Source: Acidobacteriota bacterium (GTDB lineage Bacteria > Acidobacteriota > Thermoanaerobaculia > Multivoradales > Multivoraceae). From it: a DNA stretch of 64,000 nt. How positions within the stretch are numbered: position 1 is the first letter of the stretch; each line of letters opens with the position of its first letter. Below are positions 35,778-44,941 of this stretch, piece by piece. The stretch lies in the NCBI GenBank assembly GCA_028875725.1, contig JAPPCR010000015.1, positions 248,001 to 312,000 on the forward strand, in the 5' to 3' direction. Below the pieces are notes generated by a model. The model made no database searches and was not told the DNA's origin. It saw only the letters and a program-made list of their open reading frames with translations. Both the position numbers and the translations under genes were made by a program.

Positions 35778-37655
35778 CTACGCCGCCGTCTCCTGCTGCG
35801 CGTACTGCAACTGGTAGAGGCGCCAGTACACGCCGCGGCGGTCGAGGAGTTCGTCGTGGTTGCCGTGTTCGCAGATGGCGCCGTGATGGAAGACGTAGAT
35901 GCGGTCGACGTCCTTGATCGTCGACAGGCGGTGGGCGACGACGATCGAGGTCTTGCCTTCCATCAGGTGGCGGAGGGCGTCCTGGATCAACGCCTCGGTC
36001 TCGGTGTCGACGCTGGAGGTCGCCTCGTCGAGCAGCAGGAGCTGCGGTTCTCGGGCGAGGGCGCGGGCGAAGGAGAGCAGTTGACGCTGGCCGGTCGAGA
36101 AGTTGACGCCGCGCTCGCTGACCTTGTGCGCCCAGCCGTTCGGCAGCCGCTCGATCAGGTCGTCGACGTGGGTGGCGCGTGCCGCCTCGTCGACCACATC
36201 CTCGGCCACGTCGCGGCCGAGGACGATGTTGTAGCGCAGGTCGCCGTCGAACAGGAAGACGTCCTGGAGCACGAACGCCATCCGCCGCCGCAGTTCCGGC
36301 TTCGGGATATCCCGGATGTCCCTGCCGTCGACCCGGATCGATCCCTCCTGCAGCTCGTAGAGACGCGCCAGCAGCTTGAGCGTCGTCGTCTTGCCGGAGC
36401 CCGTGTGGCCGACGATCGCCACCCGCTCGCCGGCGCCGACCCGGAAGGAGACGTCGCGCAACACGGTCTCCGCGCCGTAGGCGAAGGTGACGCCGTCGAA
36501 CTCCACCTCGCAGCCAGCCGGTTGCGCTCCCGGCTCCGCCGCCGCCGCAGCCGCGGCCGCGGCCGGCGTCTCGACCTTGCCCTCCGGTTCCCGAGGTTCG
36601 TCCAGCAACTGGAACACTCGCTCGGCGCTCGCCATGGACGACTGCATGACGGAGTACTTCGCCGACAGGTCCATCAGCGGGCGGAAGAAACGAGCCATGT
36701 AGTCGGTGAACACGTAGATCGTGCCCAGAGTGATCCCGTCCGCGCCCGCCAGCCTGAAGCCGAACCAGAAGACCAGCGCCCGGGTCAGGTTCGTCGCCAG
36801 GTCGACGGTCGAAAACAGCAGCGCGTCGTAGCGGATCGAGCGCAGCCAGGAGTCGCGGTGAGAGGCGTTCTCGCGCCTGAAGTCCTCGAAGTTGCGCCGC
36901 TCGCGGGCGAACAACTGGACCACCTTCATGCCGGAGATCGTCTCCTGCAGGTGGGCGTTGAGGCGCGCGATCTTGACCCGCACCTCCCGGTAGGCCTCCC
37001 GTACCTTGTAGCGGAAGATCGCCGCCGCGATGCCCAGGACCGGTACCAGGGCCAATGCCGCCAGCGCCAGCCGCGGGTCGATCGCGAACAGCATGGTGAG
37101 GATGACGACCATGACGAACACGTCGGCCACCATCGCGATGACGCCAGCCGAGAACATCTCCGCCAGGTGCTCCAGGTCGTTCGTGAGCCGCGTCACGAGG
37201 CGGCCGACCGGGTAGCGATCGAAGAAGCGCATCGGCAGCCGCTGGACGTGATCGAACAGCGTCCTGCGGACGTCGCGGACCGTGCGCTGGCCGAGGGAGA
37301 TCATCGTGAAGGCTCGCAGCCAGTCCATGATCAACGTGACGATCGAGATGCCGAACACCAGCCCGAACATCCAGGCCAGGGGTCCGAGTCCCAGGCGCGG
37401 CACGACGAAGGGCGCCATCCAACCCACCTCGGTCGTCGTCACCCCCTCGGTCAGGTAGTTCAGCGCGGCGCCCACGACCAGCGCCGGCATCAGTTCGAGG
37501 ACGGCGCGCGGCGGAATCAACGCGAAGTTGAGCCCGATCCAGCCGCGATACGGCCGCATGAACGGCCAGAGTCGCTTGATCAGCTCCGTGTCGTAGACCT
37601 TGCCCAGATCCCGCTCGCGGCCGAGTTGGGCGGACTCGCTCCGCTCCTCGCTCAC
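35778..37655 (-). CDS. ABC exporter half-transporter (catalytic Walker B subunit)
   Basis: A 625-residue type IV ABC exporter: six-helix membrane domain (about 25-330), an alanine-rich linker (about 368-385), and an ATPase domain with Walker A GHTGSGKT, Q-loop VLQD, Walker B LLLLDEATSS with the catalytic glutamate, and H-loop VAHRLS. The signature reads FSTGQRQ instead of LSGGQ. Start GTG 37655 overlaps the stop of the partner subunit (GTGA). The family exports lipids, peptides or drugs. Together with the next gene it forms a heterodimer with one degenerate ATP site. Confidence 0.93.
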   Translation of the reverse strand: MSEERSESAQLGRERDLGKVYDTELIKRLWPFMRPYRGWIGLNFALIPPRAVLELMPALVVGAALNYLTEGVTTTEVGWMAPFVVPRLGLGPLAWMFGLVFGISIVTLIMDWLRAFTMISLGQRTVRDVRRTLFDHVQRLPMRFFDRYPVGRLVTRLTNDLEHLAEMFSAGVIAMVADVFVMVVILTMLFAIDPRLALAALALVPVLGIAAAIFRYKVREAYREVRVKIARLNAHLQETISGMKVVQLFARERRNFEDFRRENASHRDSWLRSIRYDALLFSTVDLATNLTRALVFWFGFRLAGADGITLGTIYVFTDYMARFFRPLMDLSAKYSVMQSSMASAERVFQLLDEPREPEGKVETPAAAAAAAAAEPGAQPAGCEVEFDGVTFAYGAETVLRDVSFRVGAGERVAIVGHTGSGKTTTLKLLARLYELQEGSIRVDGRDIRDIPKPELRRRMAFVLQDVFLFDGDLRYNIVLGRDVAEDVVDEAARATHVDDLIERLPNGWAHKVSERGVNFSTGQRQLLSFARALAREPQLLLLDEATSSVDTETEALIQDALRHLMEGKTSIVVAHRLSTIKDVDRIYVFHHGAICEHGNHDELLDRRGVYWRLYQLQYAQQETAA

Positions 37656-39502
37656 GACGGCTCCCCCAGGGGCAACCGCTGCTGGTCCGCAGCGGCCGGG
37701 GCAGGAACGCCAGCGGCCGGCTCGGGCAGCGCCGCGCCACGATCGCCAACCTCGAGTTCCGACAGCAGCTCCTGACGATGGTGCAGGCGGGCGTAGAAGC
37801 CGCCCAGCTCGACGAGCTCGCGGTGGGTCCCGCGCTCGGTGATCCGCCCGTTCTCGAGCACGACGATCTGATCCGCGTGCCGTACGGCCGAGATCCGGTG
37901 TGCCACGATGAAGCAGGTGCGGCCCCGCCGCCGGCCCTCAAGGTCGCCCAGAATCGCCTCTTCGGTGCCGTGGTCGACGCTCGAGAGGGAATCGTCCAGG
38001 ATGAGGATCGACGGACGCAGGATCATCGCCCGCGCCAGGGCGACCCGTTGGCGCTGGCCGCCCGACAGGGTAACGCCGCGTTCGCCGACGACGGTGTCGA
38101 AACCGTCCTCGAACTCCTCGATCTCCCGCTCGACCTGGGCCCGCGCGGCCGCCCGCCTCACCTCCGAGATGTGGGCATCGGGTACGCCGTAGCGGATGTT
38201 CTCGGCCACCGGGATGGAGAACAGGAAGCTGTCCTGCGGCACCATCGCGATGCTCGAACGCAGCAGGCGGACCGGCATCCGGTTGAGGTCCACGTCATCG
38301 ATCAGGATCGCGCCGTCGTCGATCTCGAGCAACCTCGGCACCAGGCTGACGAGCGTCGTCTTGCCCGACCCGACCGGTCCCACGATGCCGACCGTGCTGC
38401 CGGCCTCCACGGTCAGATCGACGCCCTTGAGCGCCGGCACGTAGCTCCCCGGATAGGTGAACGTGAGGTTGCGGAACTCGACGCGTCCCTTGATCTCCGA
38501 AACCGCGGCGACATCCTCGCGATCACGAATCGACGGCACGATGTCCAGAACGGAGCCCAGCCGCTCCAGCGCCGCGAGGCCACGCTGCGTGATCGACACA
38601 ACGAAGCCCAGCATCATCGTCGGGAACGTCAGCATGGCGATCAGACCCCAGAACAGCCACAGGTCCTCGGCCCCCAGCAGGCCTGCCTGTACCCGCTGGC
38701 CGCCCAGCCACAGAACGACGGCGGCCGACAGGGACGGCACCAGGCCGACGCTGGCGAACATCGTCGTCTGCATGACCCCGACTTTCATCATCCGCCGGAA
38801 GAGCTCCTGGTTCTGGTCCTCGAAGCGGTCGCGCTCCAGGTTGGACAGGTCGTAGGCCTTGACCACCAGCGCGCCCGAAGCGTTCTCCTGCACGACCGTG
38901 GAGACCTTGCCGAGCTGCTCCTGGCCGGCCAGGTTGGCCTGGAACATGTAGCGGCTGTAGTGGCGCGTGATCAGGACGAAAAGCGGGAAGGGCGCCAGCG
39001 CCCAGAGCGTCAGCGTGGCGTCCACCGGCAGCAGCACGATCATGGCGCCCGCGAACAGCACCGGCGTTTGCAGCAGGTTCAACAGACCCATCCCCAGGAA
39101 CATCCGGATGCTGTTGATGTCGTTCACGGCCCGCGACATGAGGTCGCCGGTGCGGTGAGCGAGGTAGAAGGACTGCGGCAGGCTCTGGAGATGGACGAAG
39201 TAGTCGTTGCGAATGCGGAACTCGATCTGCCGGCCGATGTTGAACATGACGGTGCGCGAGAACAGCCGCGCCAGAGCCAGGCAGAGCGAGGCGGCGACCA
39301 GCCCGAGGATCGCCCGGCCGACCTCGTCCGGGGCGTTCTCGAAGGCGGCGACGATACGCCGGATGGACAGCGGGATGAGCTGAAAGAAGGTCGCGTAGAC
39401 GAGCGTGAGTATCCCGCCCAGGACGTAGGCGCCGGGGGCGAGGCGCATGTACGCGAACAGGCGGGCAAGCGGCTTCTGGCTTCCTGCCGCCTCACCGTCC
39501 AT
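37652..39502 (-). CDS. ABC exporter half-transporter (degenerate Walker B subunit)
   Basis: A 616-residue partner of the preceding entry: six helices (about 20-330), Walker A GPVGSGKT, signature LSGGQRQRVALARA intact, but Walker B LILDDSLSS carries Asp where the catalytic Glu should be. In heterodimeric exporters such as BmrCD or TM287/288, the asymmetric pair has one consensus and one degenerate ATP site; exactly that split is visible here. The ATG at 39502 starts before a charged leader; the longer upstream frame is not supported. Translated first and coupled to the partner by a 4-base overlap. Substrate unknown. Confidence 0.93.
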   Translation of the reverse strand: MDGEAAGSQKPLARLFAYMRLAPGAYVLGGILTLVYATFFQLIPLSIRRIVAAFENAPDEVGRAILGLVAASLCLALARLFSRTVMFNIGRQIEFRIRNDYFVHLQSLPQSFYLAHRTGDLMSRAVNDINSIRMFLGMGLLNLLQTPVLFAGAMIVLLPVDATLTLWALAPFPLFVLITRHYSRYMFQANLAGQEQLGKVSTVVQENASGALVVKAYDLSNLERDRFEDQNQELFRRMMKVGVMQTTMFASVGLVPSLSAAVVLWLGGQRVQAGLLGAEDLWLFWGLIAMLTFPTMMLGFVVSITQRGLAALERLGSVLDIVPSIRDREDVAAVSEIKGRVEFRNLTFTYPGSYVPALKGVDLTVEAGSTVGIVGPVGSGKTTLVSLVPRLLEIDDGAILIDDVDLNRMPVRLLRSSIAMVPQDSFLFSIPVAENIRYGVPDAHISEVRRAAARAQVEREIEEFEDGFDTVVGERGVTLSGGQRQRVALARAMILRPSILILDDSLSSVDHGTEEAILGDLEGRRRGRTCFIVAHRISAVRHADQIVVLENGRITERGTHRELVELGGFYARLHHRQELLSELEVGDRGAALPEPAAGVPAPAAADQQRLPLGEPS

Positions 39503-39589
39503 GGCGGGGGACCATAGCAACGCGGTTCCCCGAGCGCCGCGCGGCTGGGGTAGGCTGCCGCAGCTTTCCCCAGCGCAAGTACGCCCTTC

Positions 39590-40186
39590 ATGAAACTCCA
39601 CTGGTTCGTCTTCCTCACGCTGATCGGGATGTGCCTCGCCGTCGGCGCGGCGTTCGTCGCGCCAACGGAAGTCGTCGTACAGGACGGCTCGACCGAGCAG
39701 GTTGTGAGCAGCAGCGGCTTCGAGCACGATCGCTTCGCCACGATGCGCCAGGGCGGCCCGGGCGCAGAGCGTCACGCGACGACGCTCTGGATCGGCTGGG
39801 CCTTCGTCCTCTTCCAGGTGCTCTTCTTCGGCGGCTGCCTGGCGATGGGCATGGAACGGCGGCGCGAGGGCGGCGCCTCCCTGGGACCTGCGAAGCAGCC
39901 CCTGGTCTTCGGCACCCTGGTCCTGGCGGCGATCTTCACTGCTCTGGTGTTCTCCTACCAGCGCTACTCGGTCGAGGAGACGCACACCCTGTTCCTGGGC
40001 TTCCCCAGGCCAACGGCGTGGGTGTTCTACGCGGTGTGGCCCTTCCCCGTGTACCTCATGGTCGTCTACATGCGCATCTTCGACCGCTGGTTCTTCACCG
40101 AGGAGGACGAACGGAAGGTAACGGAACTCGCCGCGGCGCAGCGACTCAGGGAGACAGAGGGTCAGAGAGAAGTGGAGGGCGGCTGA
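39590..40186 (+). CDS. Small membrane protein preceding a sodium:solute symporter
   Basis: A 198-residue protein with hydrophobic segments at about 5-25, 67-87, 105-124 and 138-160, and a charged C-terminal helix that may be coiled. No recognised family motif. Its TGA overlaps the ATG of the symporter (TGATG), so production is coupled and it may be an accessory or small subunit. Divergent from the ABC exporter genes with 87 bases between starts. Confidence 0.7.
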   Translation: MKLHWFVFLTLIGMCLAVGAAFVAPTEVVVQDGSTEQVVSSSGFEHDRFATMRQGGPGAERHATTLWIGWAFVLFQVLFFGGCLAMGMERRREGGASLGPAKQPLVFGTLVLAAIFTALVFSYQRYSVEETHTLFLGFPRPTAWVFYAVWPFPVYLMVVYMRIFDRWFFTEEDERKVTELAAAQRLRETEGQREVEGG

Positions 40187-41673
40187 TGGAGGAGAGTCGC
40201 AACGCGGTCGTCCTGACCTGCCTGCTCATCTACTTCGCGCTATGCATCGGCGTCGGCATCTGGGCGCTCAGGCGCACGAAGTCGTCCCAGGACTTCTTCA
40301 TGGCCGGCCGCGAGCTCGGGATCATCGTCACCGCCTTCGCCCTCTTCTCGAGCACGCTCTCCGGCTTCGGCTTCGTCGGCGGCCCGGGGCTCGTCTACAG
40401 CCAGGGCATGACGTCCGTGTGGATGATCGTCTGCGGCACGGTCGCGAGCTGCTTCACGTTCTTCCTGGTGGCGAAGCGGCTGCGCATCTTCTCGGAGGTG
40501 TACCAGACGGTATCCCTGCCCGACACGGTCGCCCTCCGCTACCAGAGCGAGGTCACCCGGTTCCTGACCGCCGTGGCGATCATCCTCGGCGTCGTCGGCT
40601 ACCTGGCGGCGCAGATCATGGCGATGGCGGTCGTGCTGCAGGAAATCCTGAACAGCGTCGACGGCATGCCCCATGTGAGCCTGGGCGCCTCGATGGCGAT
40701 CTCCGTCGCCGTCCTCGTCTTCTACTGCGTGACCGGCGGCATCATCGCCGGCGTCTACACCGATGTCGTCCAGGGCGCCGTGATGGCGGTCGCCGGAGTG
40801 CTCGTGGTCATCGCGGCGGTCAACGCCGTCGACGGCGGCCTCGCCGGCGGCGCCATGACCCTGGTGAACGACGATCCGGAGGCGATCGGACCTTGGGGCA
40901 CCCTGGGCATCATGGGGGCGCTGTCGTACTACTTCCTGTTCGTGGCCGGCGCCTGCGGACAGCCGCACATCGTCACCAAACTGATGATGAACAAGCGGAT
41001 CCGGCAGTTCAAGCAGATCTTCCTTGTCAGCGCGGTCGCCGGCGTTCTCGCGGCGCTCCTGTGGATCGCGATCGGCTTCGCGATGCGAGCGCTCGTAGTC
41101 GGCGGAGACCACCCCGAACTCGGCCAGCCCGATGACGCAGCCTACGCCTTCCTCCAAGCCTACGCGCATCCGATCCTGGCCGGCATCGTCTTCGCCGCCC
41201 TCTTCGCGGCGATCATGTCGACCGCCGACGGTTTCCTGAACATCGGCGCGGCGGCGATCATCCATGACATTCCCAAGGCGATTACCGGCAAGCCGCTCAA
41301 GAAGGAGCTGTTCTGGGCGCGCACGGCGACGCTCGCCCTGGCCGTCGGCGCGGCGCTGTTCGTGAGTCTCTCCAAGGAGGACCTGGTCGCCCTGCTCGGC
41401 ACCTTCGGCTGGGGAACGTTCGCAGCGGCGCTCGTGCCCACCGTGGCGATCGGCTTCAATTGGAAACGGGCGACCGCGCTCGCGGCGAACGTCGCCATCA
41501 TCTCCAGCCTGGCGGTCAACTTCTTCATCGAGATCAGGGAGATCCAGGTGCCCCACGGCATCCACGGCGGCGCCATCTCGCTGCTGCTGTCGCTGACGCT
41601 CTTCTTCGGCATCTCCCTGCTGTCGAAACCGAAGCCGCTGCCAGACGAGATCGAAGCGATCATCGACCTGTAA
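40186..41673 (+). CDS. Sodium:solute symporter (SSS family)
   Basis: A 495-residue transporter with about 13 helices and SSS-family features: the FFMAGRELG loop after TM1, the unwound-helix region FSSTLSGFGFVGGPG, GIIAGVYTDVVQGAVM, and GACGQPHIVTKLMM. The family couples Na+ influx to uptake of solutes such as proline, acetate, pantothenate or sugars; the substrate is not deducible. Translationally coupled to the upstream small membrane protein and to the downstream MoxR gene (TAATG). Confidence 0.92.
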   Translation: MEESRNAVVLTCLLIYFALCIGVGIWALRRTKSSQDFFMAGRELGIIVTAFALFSSTLSGFGFVGGPGLVYSQGMTSVWMIVCGTVASCFTFFLVAKRLRIFSEVYQTVSLPDTVALRYQSEVTRFLTAVAIILGVVGYLAAQIMAMAVVLQEILNSVDGMPHVSLGASMAISVAVLVFYCVTGGIIAGVYTDVVQGAVMAVAGVLVVIAAVNAVDGGLAGGAMTLVNDDPEAIGPWGTLGIMGALSYYFLFVAGACGQPHIVTKLMMNKRIRQFKQIFLVSAVAGVLAALLWIAIGFAMRALVVGGDHPELGQPDDAAYAFLQAYAHPILAGIVFAALFAAIMSTADGFLNIGAAAIIHDIPKAITGKPLKKELFWARTATLALAVGAALFVSLSKEDLVALLGTFGWGTFAAALVPTVAIGFNWKRATALAANVAIISSLAVNFFIEIREIQVPHGIHGGAISLLLSLTLFFGISLLSKPKPLPDEIEAIIDL

Positions 41674-42617
41674 TGACCGTCTCCCCCGACTTCCAGCGCT
41701 CGCCGGAACCGCGCGACGGGGGCTTCCCCGACGTCGACGCGGTCATCGCGGCGCTGCGCGCCGAGGACTACATCGCCGAGCGCGACCTCGCCACCGCGAT
41801 CTACCTGTCGCTCCGTATGGGCAAGCCGATCTTCCTGGAAGGCGAGCCCGGTGTCGGCAAGACCGAGGTCGCCAAGGCCCTCTCGCGCTGCCTCGGCTCG
41901 GAGCTGATCCGGCTCCAGTGCTACGAGGGTCTCGACGTCTCGACCGCCGTCTACGAGTGGAACTACCGCCGCCAGTTGCTCCACCTGCGCGGCCTGGAAG
42001 CGGCCGGCGGCGGCGACGCCCGCACCGCGGTCGACGACGTCTTCTCCTCCGACTTCCTGCTCGAACGGCCCCTCCTGCGGGCGGTCCGGCAGAGCCGCAG
42101 AGGTCAGGCGCCACCCGTGCTGCTGATCGATGAGTTGGACCGCGCCGACGAGGAGTTCGAGGCCTACCTGCTCGAGATCCTGGCCGACTTCCAGATCACG
42201 ATCCCGGAGATCGGCACCGTCGCCGCCGAAACGCCCCCGGTCGCCGTCGTCACCTCGAACCGCACCCGCGAGGTCCACGACGCGCTGAAGCGCCGCTGCC
42301 TCTACCACTGGATCGACTTCCCGGACTACGAGAAGGAAGTGCAGATCGTGCTCCGCCGCGTCCCCGAGGCGCCCGAGCACTTCGCCGCCGAGATCGTCCG
42401 CCTGGTCCAGGCGATCCGCGAGGAAGACCTGTTCAAGCATCCCGGCGTCGCCGAAACGCTGGACTGGACGAACGCGCTCATTGCTCTCGACCAGGAGACG
42501 CTCTCCGACGCCATCCTGCGCGACACCCTGGGTGTGCTGCTCAAGTACCAGGACGACCTCGACAAGATCGATGACGAGGCGGTGCGGAGGCTGCTACGGA
42601 AGAGCCGGTCAGAGTAG
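41673..42617 (+). CDS. MoxR/CoxD-like AAA+ ATPase
   Basis: A 314-residue AAA+ ATPase of the MoxR group: Walker A GEPGVGKT, Walker B VLLIDELDRAD, sensor region VVTSNRTREVHDALKRRC and the helical lid. CoxD-type members assemble or activate the metal site of CO-dehydrogenase-family enzymes together with a VWA-domain CoxE. A CoxE-like gene lies 1.1 kb downstream on the same strand, with an opposing SUMF1 gene between. ATG overlaps the previous stop by one base. Its target may be the molybdenum hydroxylase at 10-14 kb; that is inference. Confidence 0.88.
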   Translation: MTVSPDFQRSPEPRDGGFPDVDAVIAALRAEDYIAERDLATAIYLSLRMGKPIFLEGEPGVGKTEVAKALSRCLGSELIRLQCYEGLDVSTAVYEWNYRRQLLHLRGLEAAGGGDARTAVDDVFSSDFLLERPLLRAVRQSRRGQAPPVLLIDELDRADEEFEAYLLEILADFQITIPEIGTVAAETPPVAVVTSNRTREVHDALKRRCLYHWIDFPDYEKEVQIVLRRVPEAPEHFAAEIVRLVQAIREEDLFKHPGVAETLDWTNALIALDQETLSDAILRDTLGVLLKYQDDLDKIDDEAVRRLLRKSRSE

Positions 42618-42631
42618 CTGGCACGGCAGGA

Positions 42632-42695
42632 ACCGGCTACGCCGGTGACCGAGCACCGGGTGCGCCCGCGTCCCCGTCGGCTCAGGCTTCTGAGC
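42632..42695. terminator. Cluster of three short hairpins between convergent genes
   Basis: ACCGGC-TAC-GCCGGT (42632-42646), GCAC-CGG-GTGC (42652-42662) and GCTCAG-GCTT-CTGAGC (42680-42695) fill the gap between the MoxR stop and the SUMF1 stop. No T-tract follows, so termination is only probable. Confidence 0.4.
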
Positions 42696-42703
42696 GTGCG
42701 GGC

Positions 42704-43606
42704 TCAGGGGGTCAGCGTCCGGGCTACTCGGATACCGTTGTTGCGGAAGCGGTTGCCGGCGGTGTACCTGTTGCGGTTCGCGGAGCGGAGGAACCTCGGA
42801 TAGCCGTACCAGGAACTGCCGCGCAAGACGCGGCGGGAACAATCGCCCGACTGCCAGGCGCTCCCGTCCGAGGGCGCACCCCTGTAGCTACCATTCCAGC
42901 AGTCCTGCACCCACTCGACCACGTTCCCGTGCATGTCGTGAAGACCCAACCCGTTCGCGCCAAACGAACCCACGGGAGCCGTCCCTTCCCAATCCCATCG
43001 GCTCCCGCAACCACTGCAGTTCGCACGACCCGAACCGATCTCGTTCCCCCAACTGTAAGCCGTCGACGTACCAGCGCGGGCCGCATACTCCCACTCCGAC
43101 TCGCTCAGCAAACGGTACTCCGCTCCCGTCTGGGAAGACAGCCAACTCACGTACTGCTGAGCGTCATCCCAGGACACGTTCACCACCGGACGATTGCCGC
43201 GACCCCAGCCCTCATCGTCCGGACGATGACTGCAACCGCCGGCCGACACGCAAGCCTCCCACTGCGCGAACGTCACCTCGTGCTTCGACACCGCGAAAGC
43301 CTGCGGGATCGTCACCTGGTGCACCGGCAGCTCGCCGTCCCCACAACGCACACCCGACACGCAGCCCATACGAAAACCGCCCGCCGGAATCACCACCATC
43401 TCCGGACCGTTCCCACCCGAACGCAGCGCGTCATGGAAGGTCTCGCCCGATACGCGCCGACCGCTGCCGGCGGAAGTCGTCGCGGCCCCGGCTTCCGCCA
43501 CATCGACCTGCGTGTCCGGGGGCAACTGCGCGGCGGCGGAAGTCGGCGCAAGCAGCACAGCGAATGCCAGGGCGGCAGTCAGAAGTCGCAGGGGCCTCTC
43601 GGTCAT
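42704..43606 (-). CDS. Exported SUMF1/FGE-fold protein without the FGE active-site cysteines
   Basis: A 300-residue protein with signal peptide (cleavage after SAAAQ, about 27) and a SUMF1 (formylglycine-generating enzyme-like) domain: GGFRMGC, HQVTIPQAFAVSKHEVT, WEYAARAGT, HDMHGNVVEWVQDCW, RVLRGSSWYGYP and the C-terminal GIRVAR. True FGEs have paired cysteines just after the RGGSW-like segment; here that segment has none, so it is more likely a binding or structural member. Paired cysteines elsewhere (CVSGVRC, CVSAGGC, CSGC) may form disulfides in the periplasm. It lies on the opposite strand between the CoxD-like and CoxE-like genes. Confidence 0.85.
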   Translation of the reverse strand: MTERPLRLLTAALAFAVLLAPTSAAAQLPPDTQVDVAEAGAATTSAGSGRRVSGETFHDALRSGGNGPEMVVIPAGGFRMGCVSGVRCGDGELPVHQVTIPQAFAVSKHEVTFAQWEACVSAGGCSHRPDDEGWGRGNRPVVNVSWDDAQQYVSWLSSQTGAEYRLLSESEWEYAARAGTSTAYSWGNEIGSGRANCSGCGSRWDWEGTAPVGSFGANGLGLHDMHGNVVEWVQDCWNGSYRGAPSDGSAWQSGDCSRRVLRGSSWYGYPRFLRSANRNRYTAGNRFRNNGIRVARTLTP

Positions 43607-43682
43607 CTCGCTCTCCGTGGGTTTACGGGTGGCACGACTCTACTAGCCACCTTCTCGGCGGTTGAACTGACCCTCGGCGACC

Positions 43683-44861
43683 ATGGCTGAGGCGGCCGCG
43701 ACGCGCGGCCACCTGCTCCGCAACATCGTCCTGTTCGGCCGCCTGCTGCGTGTAGGCAGCCTCGACGTGACGCCGACCCAGTTGCGCGACTGGGTGGCCG
43801 CGCTGGAACTCGTCGACCTGGCCCGCAAGCGCGACGTGAAGGCGGCCGCCCGGGCGGTCCTCGTCAGCCGGCGACGCGATCTGCCGTGGTTCGACAAGGC
43901 GTTCGAGCTCTTCTGGCAGGCGCGCGATCCGCGGGAACTGGAGCAGCTCGAACTCGGCCTGATGATCCAGCGCCGGACGGAACGGACGAAACGGGCCGCG
44001 ATCCAGAAGCTGGCCTTGAGCGACAACGATGGCGAGAGCAAACGTCCCGACGACCAGGACCGCACGGCACGCACGCAGTTCTACAGCGCCCGTGAGGCGT
44101 TGCGCAGCAAGGACTTCGCTGAACTCGAAGGCGACGAACTCGACGACATCAAGCGCCTGATGGCGACGATGCACTGGGAACTCGAGACGCGCCGCACACG
44201 GCGGTTGCGGCCCAGCCGCGGCGGACATCGCCTCGACCTGCGGCGCACGCTGCGCCGCAACCTCGCGCACGGCGGTGAGCTGATCGACCTCGTCGGCCGC
44301 GACCGCAAGCACCGCCGCCGGCCCCTGGTCGTCATCTGCGACATCTCAGGCTCGATGGAGCCTTACTCGCGGCTGCTCCTCCACTTCATCTATGCCGTCT
44401 CTCACCCCCGGTCCGCCGATCCGGGCGTTTCCAGGGTGGAAGCGTTCGCCTTCGGCACCCGCCTCACGCGCCTGACCCACGAACTCACCGAACGCGACGT
44501 CGACCGGGCTCTTCAGGCCGCCGCCCAGCGCATCGAGGACTGGGGCGGCGGTACCCGCACCGGCGAATCCCTGCGCGAGTTCAACTTCGTCTGGGGCCGG
44601 CGGCTCCTCGGCCAGGGCGCCGCCGTGCTCATCATCAGCGACGGCTGGGACCGCGGCGACGTCGACCTCCTCGGCAAGGAGATGGAGCGCCTCCACCGGA
44701 GCTGCCACCGTCTCATCTGGCTCAACCCGTTGCTGGGGTCACCGGACTATCAGCCGCTGACCCGAGGCATCGTGGCGGCTCTCCCCCACATCGACGACTT
44801 CCTGCCGGTCCACAACCTGGCGAGCCTTGAGCAGTTGGGGGACTTGCTGGCGGCACTGTAA
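43683..44861 (+). CDS. VWA-domain protein, CoxE-like
   Basis: A 392-residue protein. The N-terminal half is basic and helical; the C-terminal half is a von Willebrand A domain with the MIDAS start DISGSM and later GGGTRTGE and ISDGWDRGD. This is the CoxE layout, the partner of CoxD/MoxR ATPases in maturation of molybdenum hydroxylases. Its expected partner is at 41673-42617, but the two are split by a reversed gene. No strong ribosome site before the ATG. It is followed by repeat R2. Confidence 0.9.
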   Translation: MAEAAATRGHLLRNIVLFGRLLRVGSLDVTPTQLRDWVAALELVDLARKRDVKAAARAVLVSRRRDLPWFDKAFELFWQARDPRELEQLELGLMIQRRTERTKRAAIQKLALSDNDGESKRPDDQDRTARTQFYSAREALRSKDFAELEGDELDDIKRLMATMHWELETRRTRRLRPSRGGHRLDLRRTLRRNLAHGGELIDLVGRDRKHRRRPLVVICDISGSMEPYSRLLLHFIYAVSHPRSADPGVSRVEAFAFGTRLTRLTHELTERDVDRALQAAAQRIEDWGGGTRTGESLREFNFVWGRRLLGQGAAVLIISDGWDRGDVDLLGKEMERLHRSCHRLIWLNPLLGSPDYQPLTRGIVAALPHIDDFLPVHNLASLEQLGDLLAAL

Positions 44862-44868
44862 ATGAGGA

Positions 44869-44935
44869 GCCGGACGTTGACCGGCACGTTCTTCCAGCCG
44901 CCTGCGGCGGCAGCGGGCCAGAAGACCCGCGCACC
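44869..44935 (+). repeat. Palindromic repeat family R2, copy 2 (three hairpins)
   Basis: Hairpins: GCCGG/CCGGC (44869-44885), GCCGCC-TGC-GGCGGC (44897-44911), and GCGGG/CCCGC around CCAGAAGA (44913-44930), ending GCGCACC. It sits 8 bases after the CoxE-like stop and just before the convergent nucleoside hydrolase stop, so it may also terminate both. Confidence 0.75.
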
Positions 44936-44941
44936 CAGTCT

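Noticed and set aside
42704..43606. SUMF1 protein as the formylglycine-generating enzyme for the sulfatase.
   Set aside because: The paired catalytic cysteines after the RGSSW segment are missing, and the protein is exported alone.
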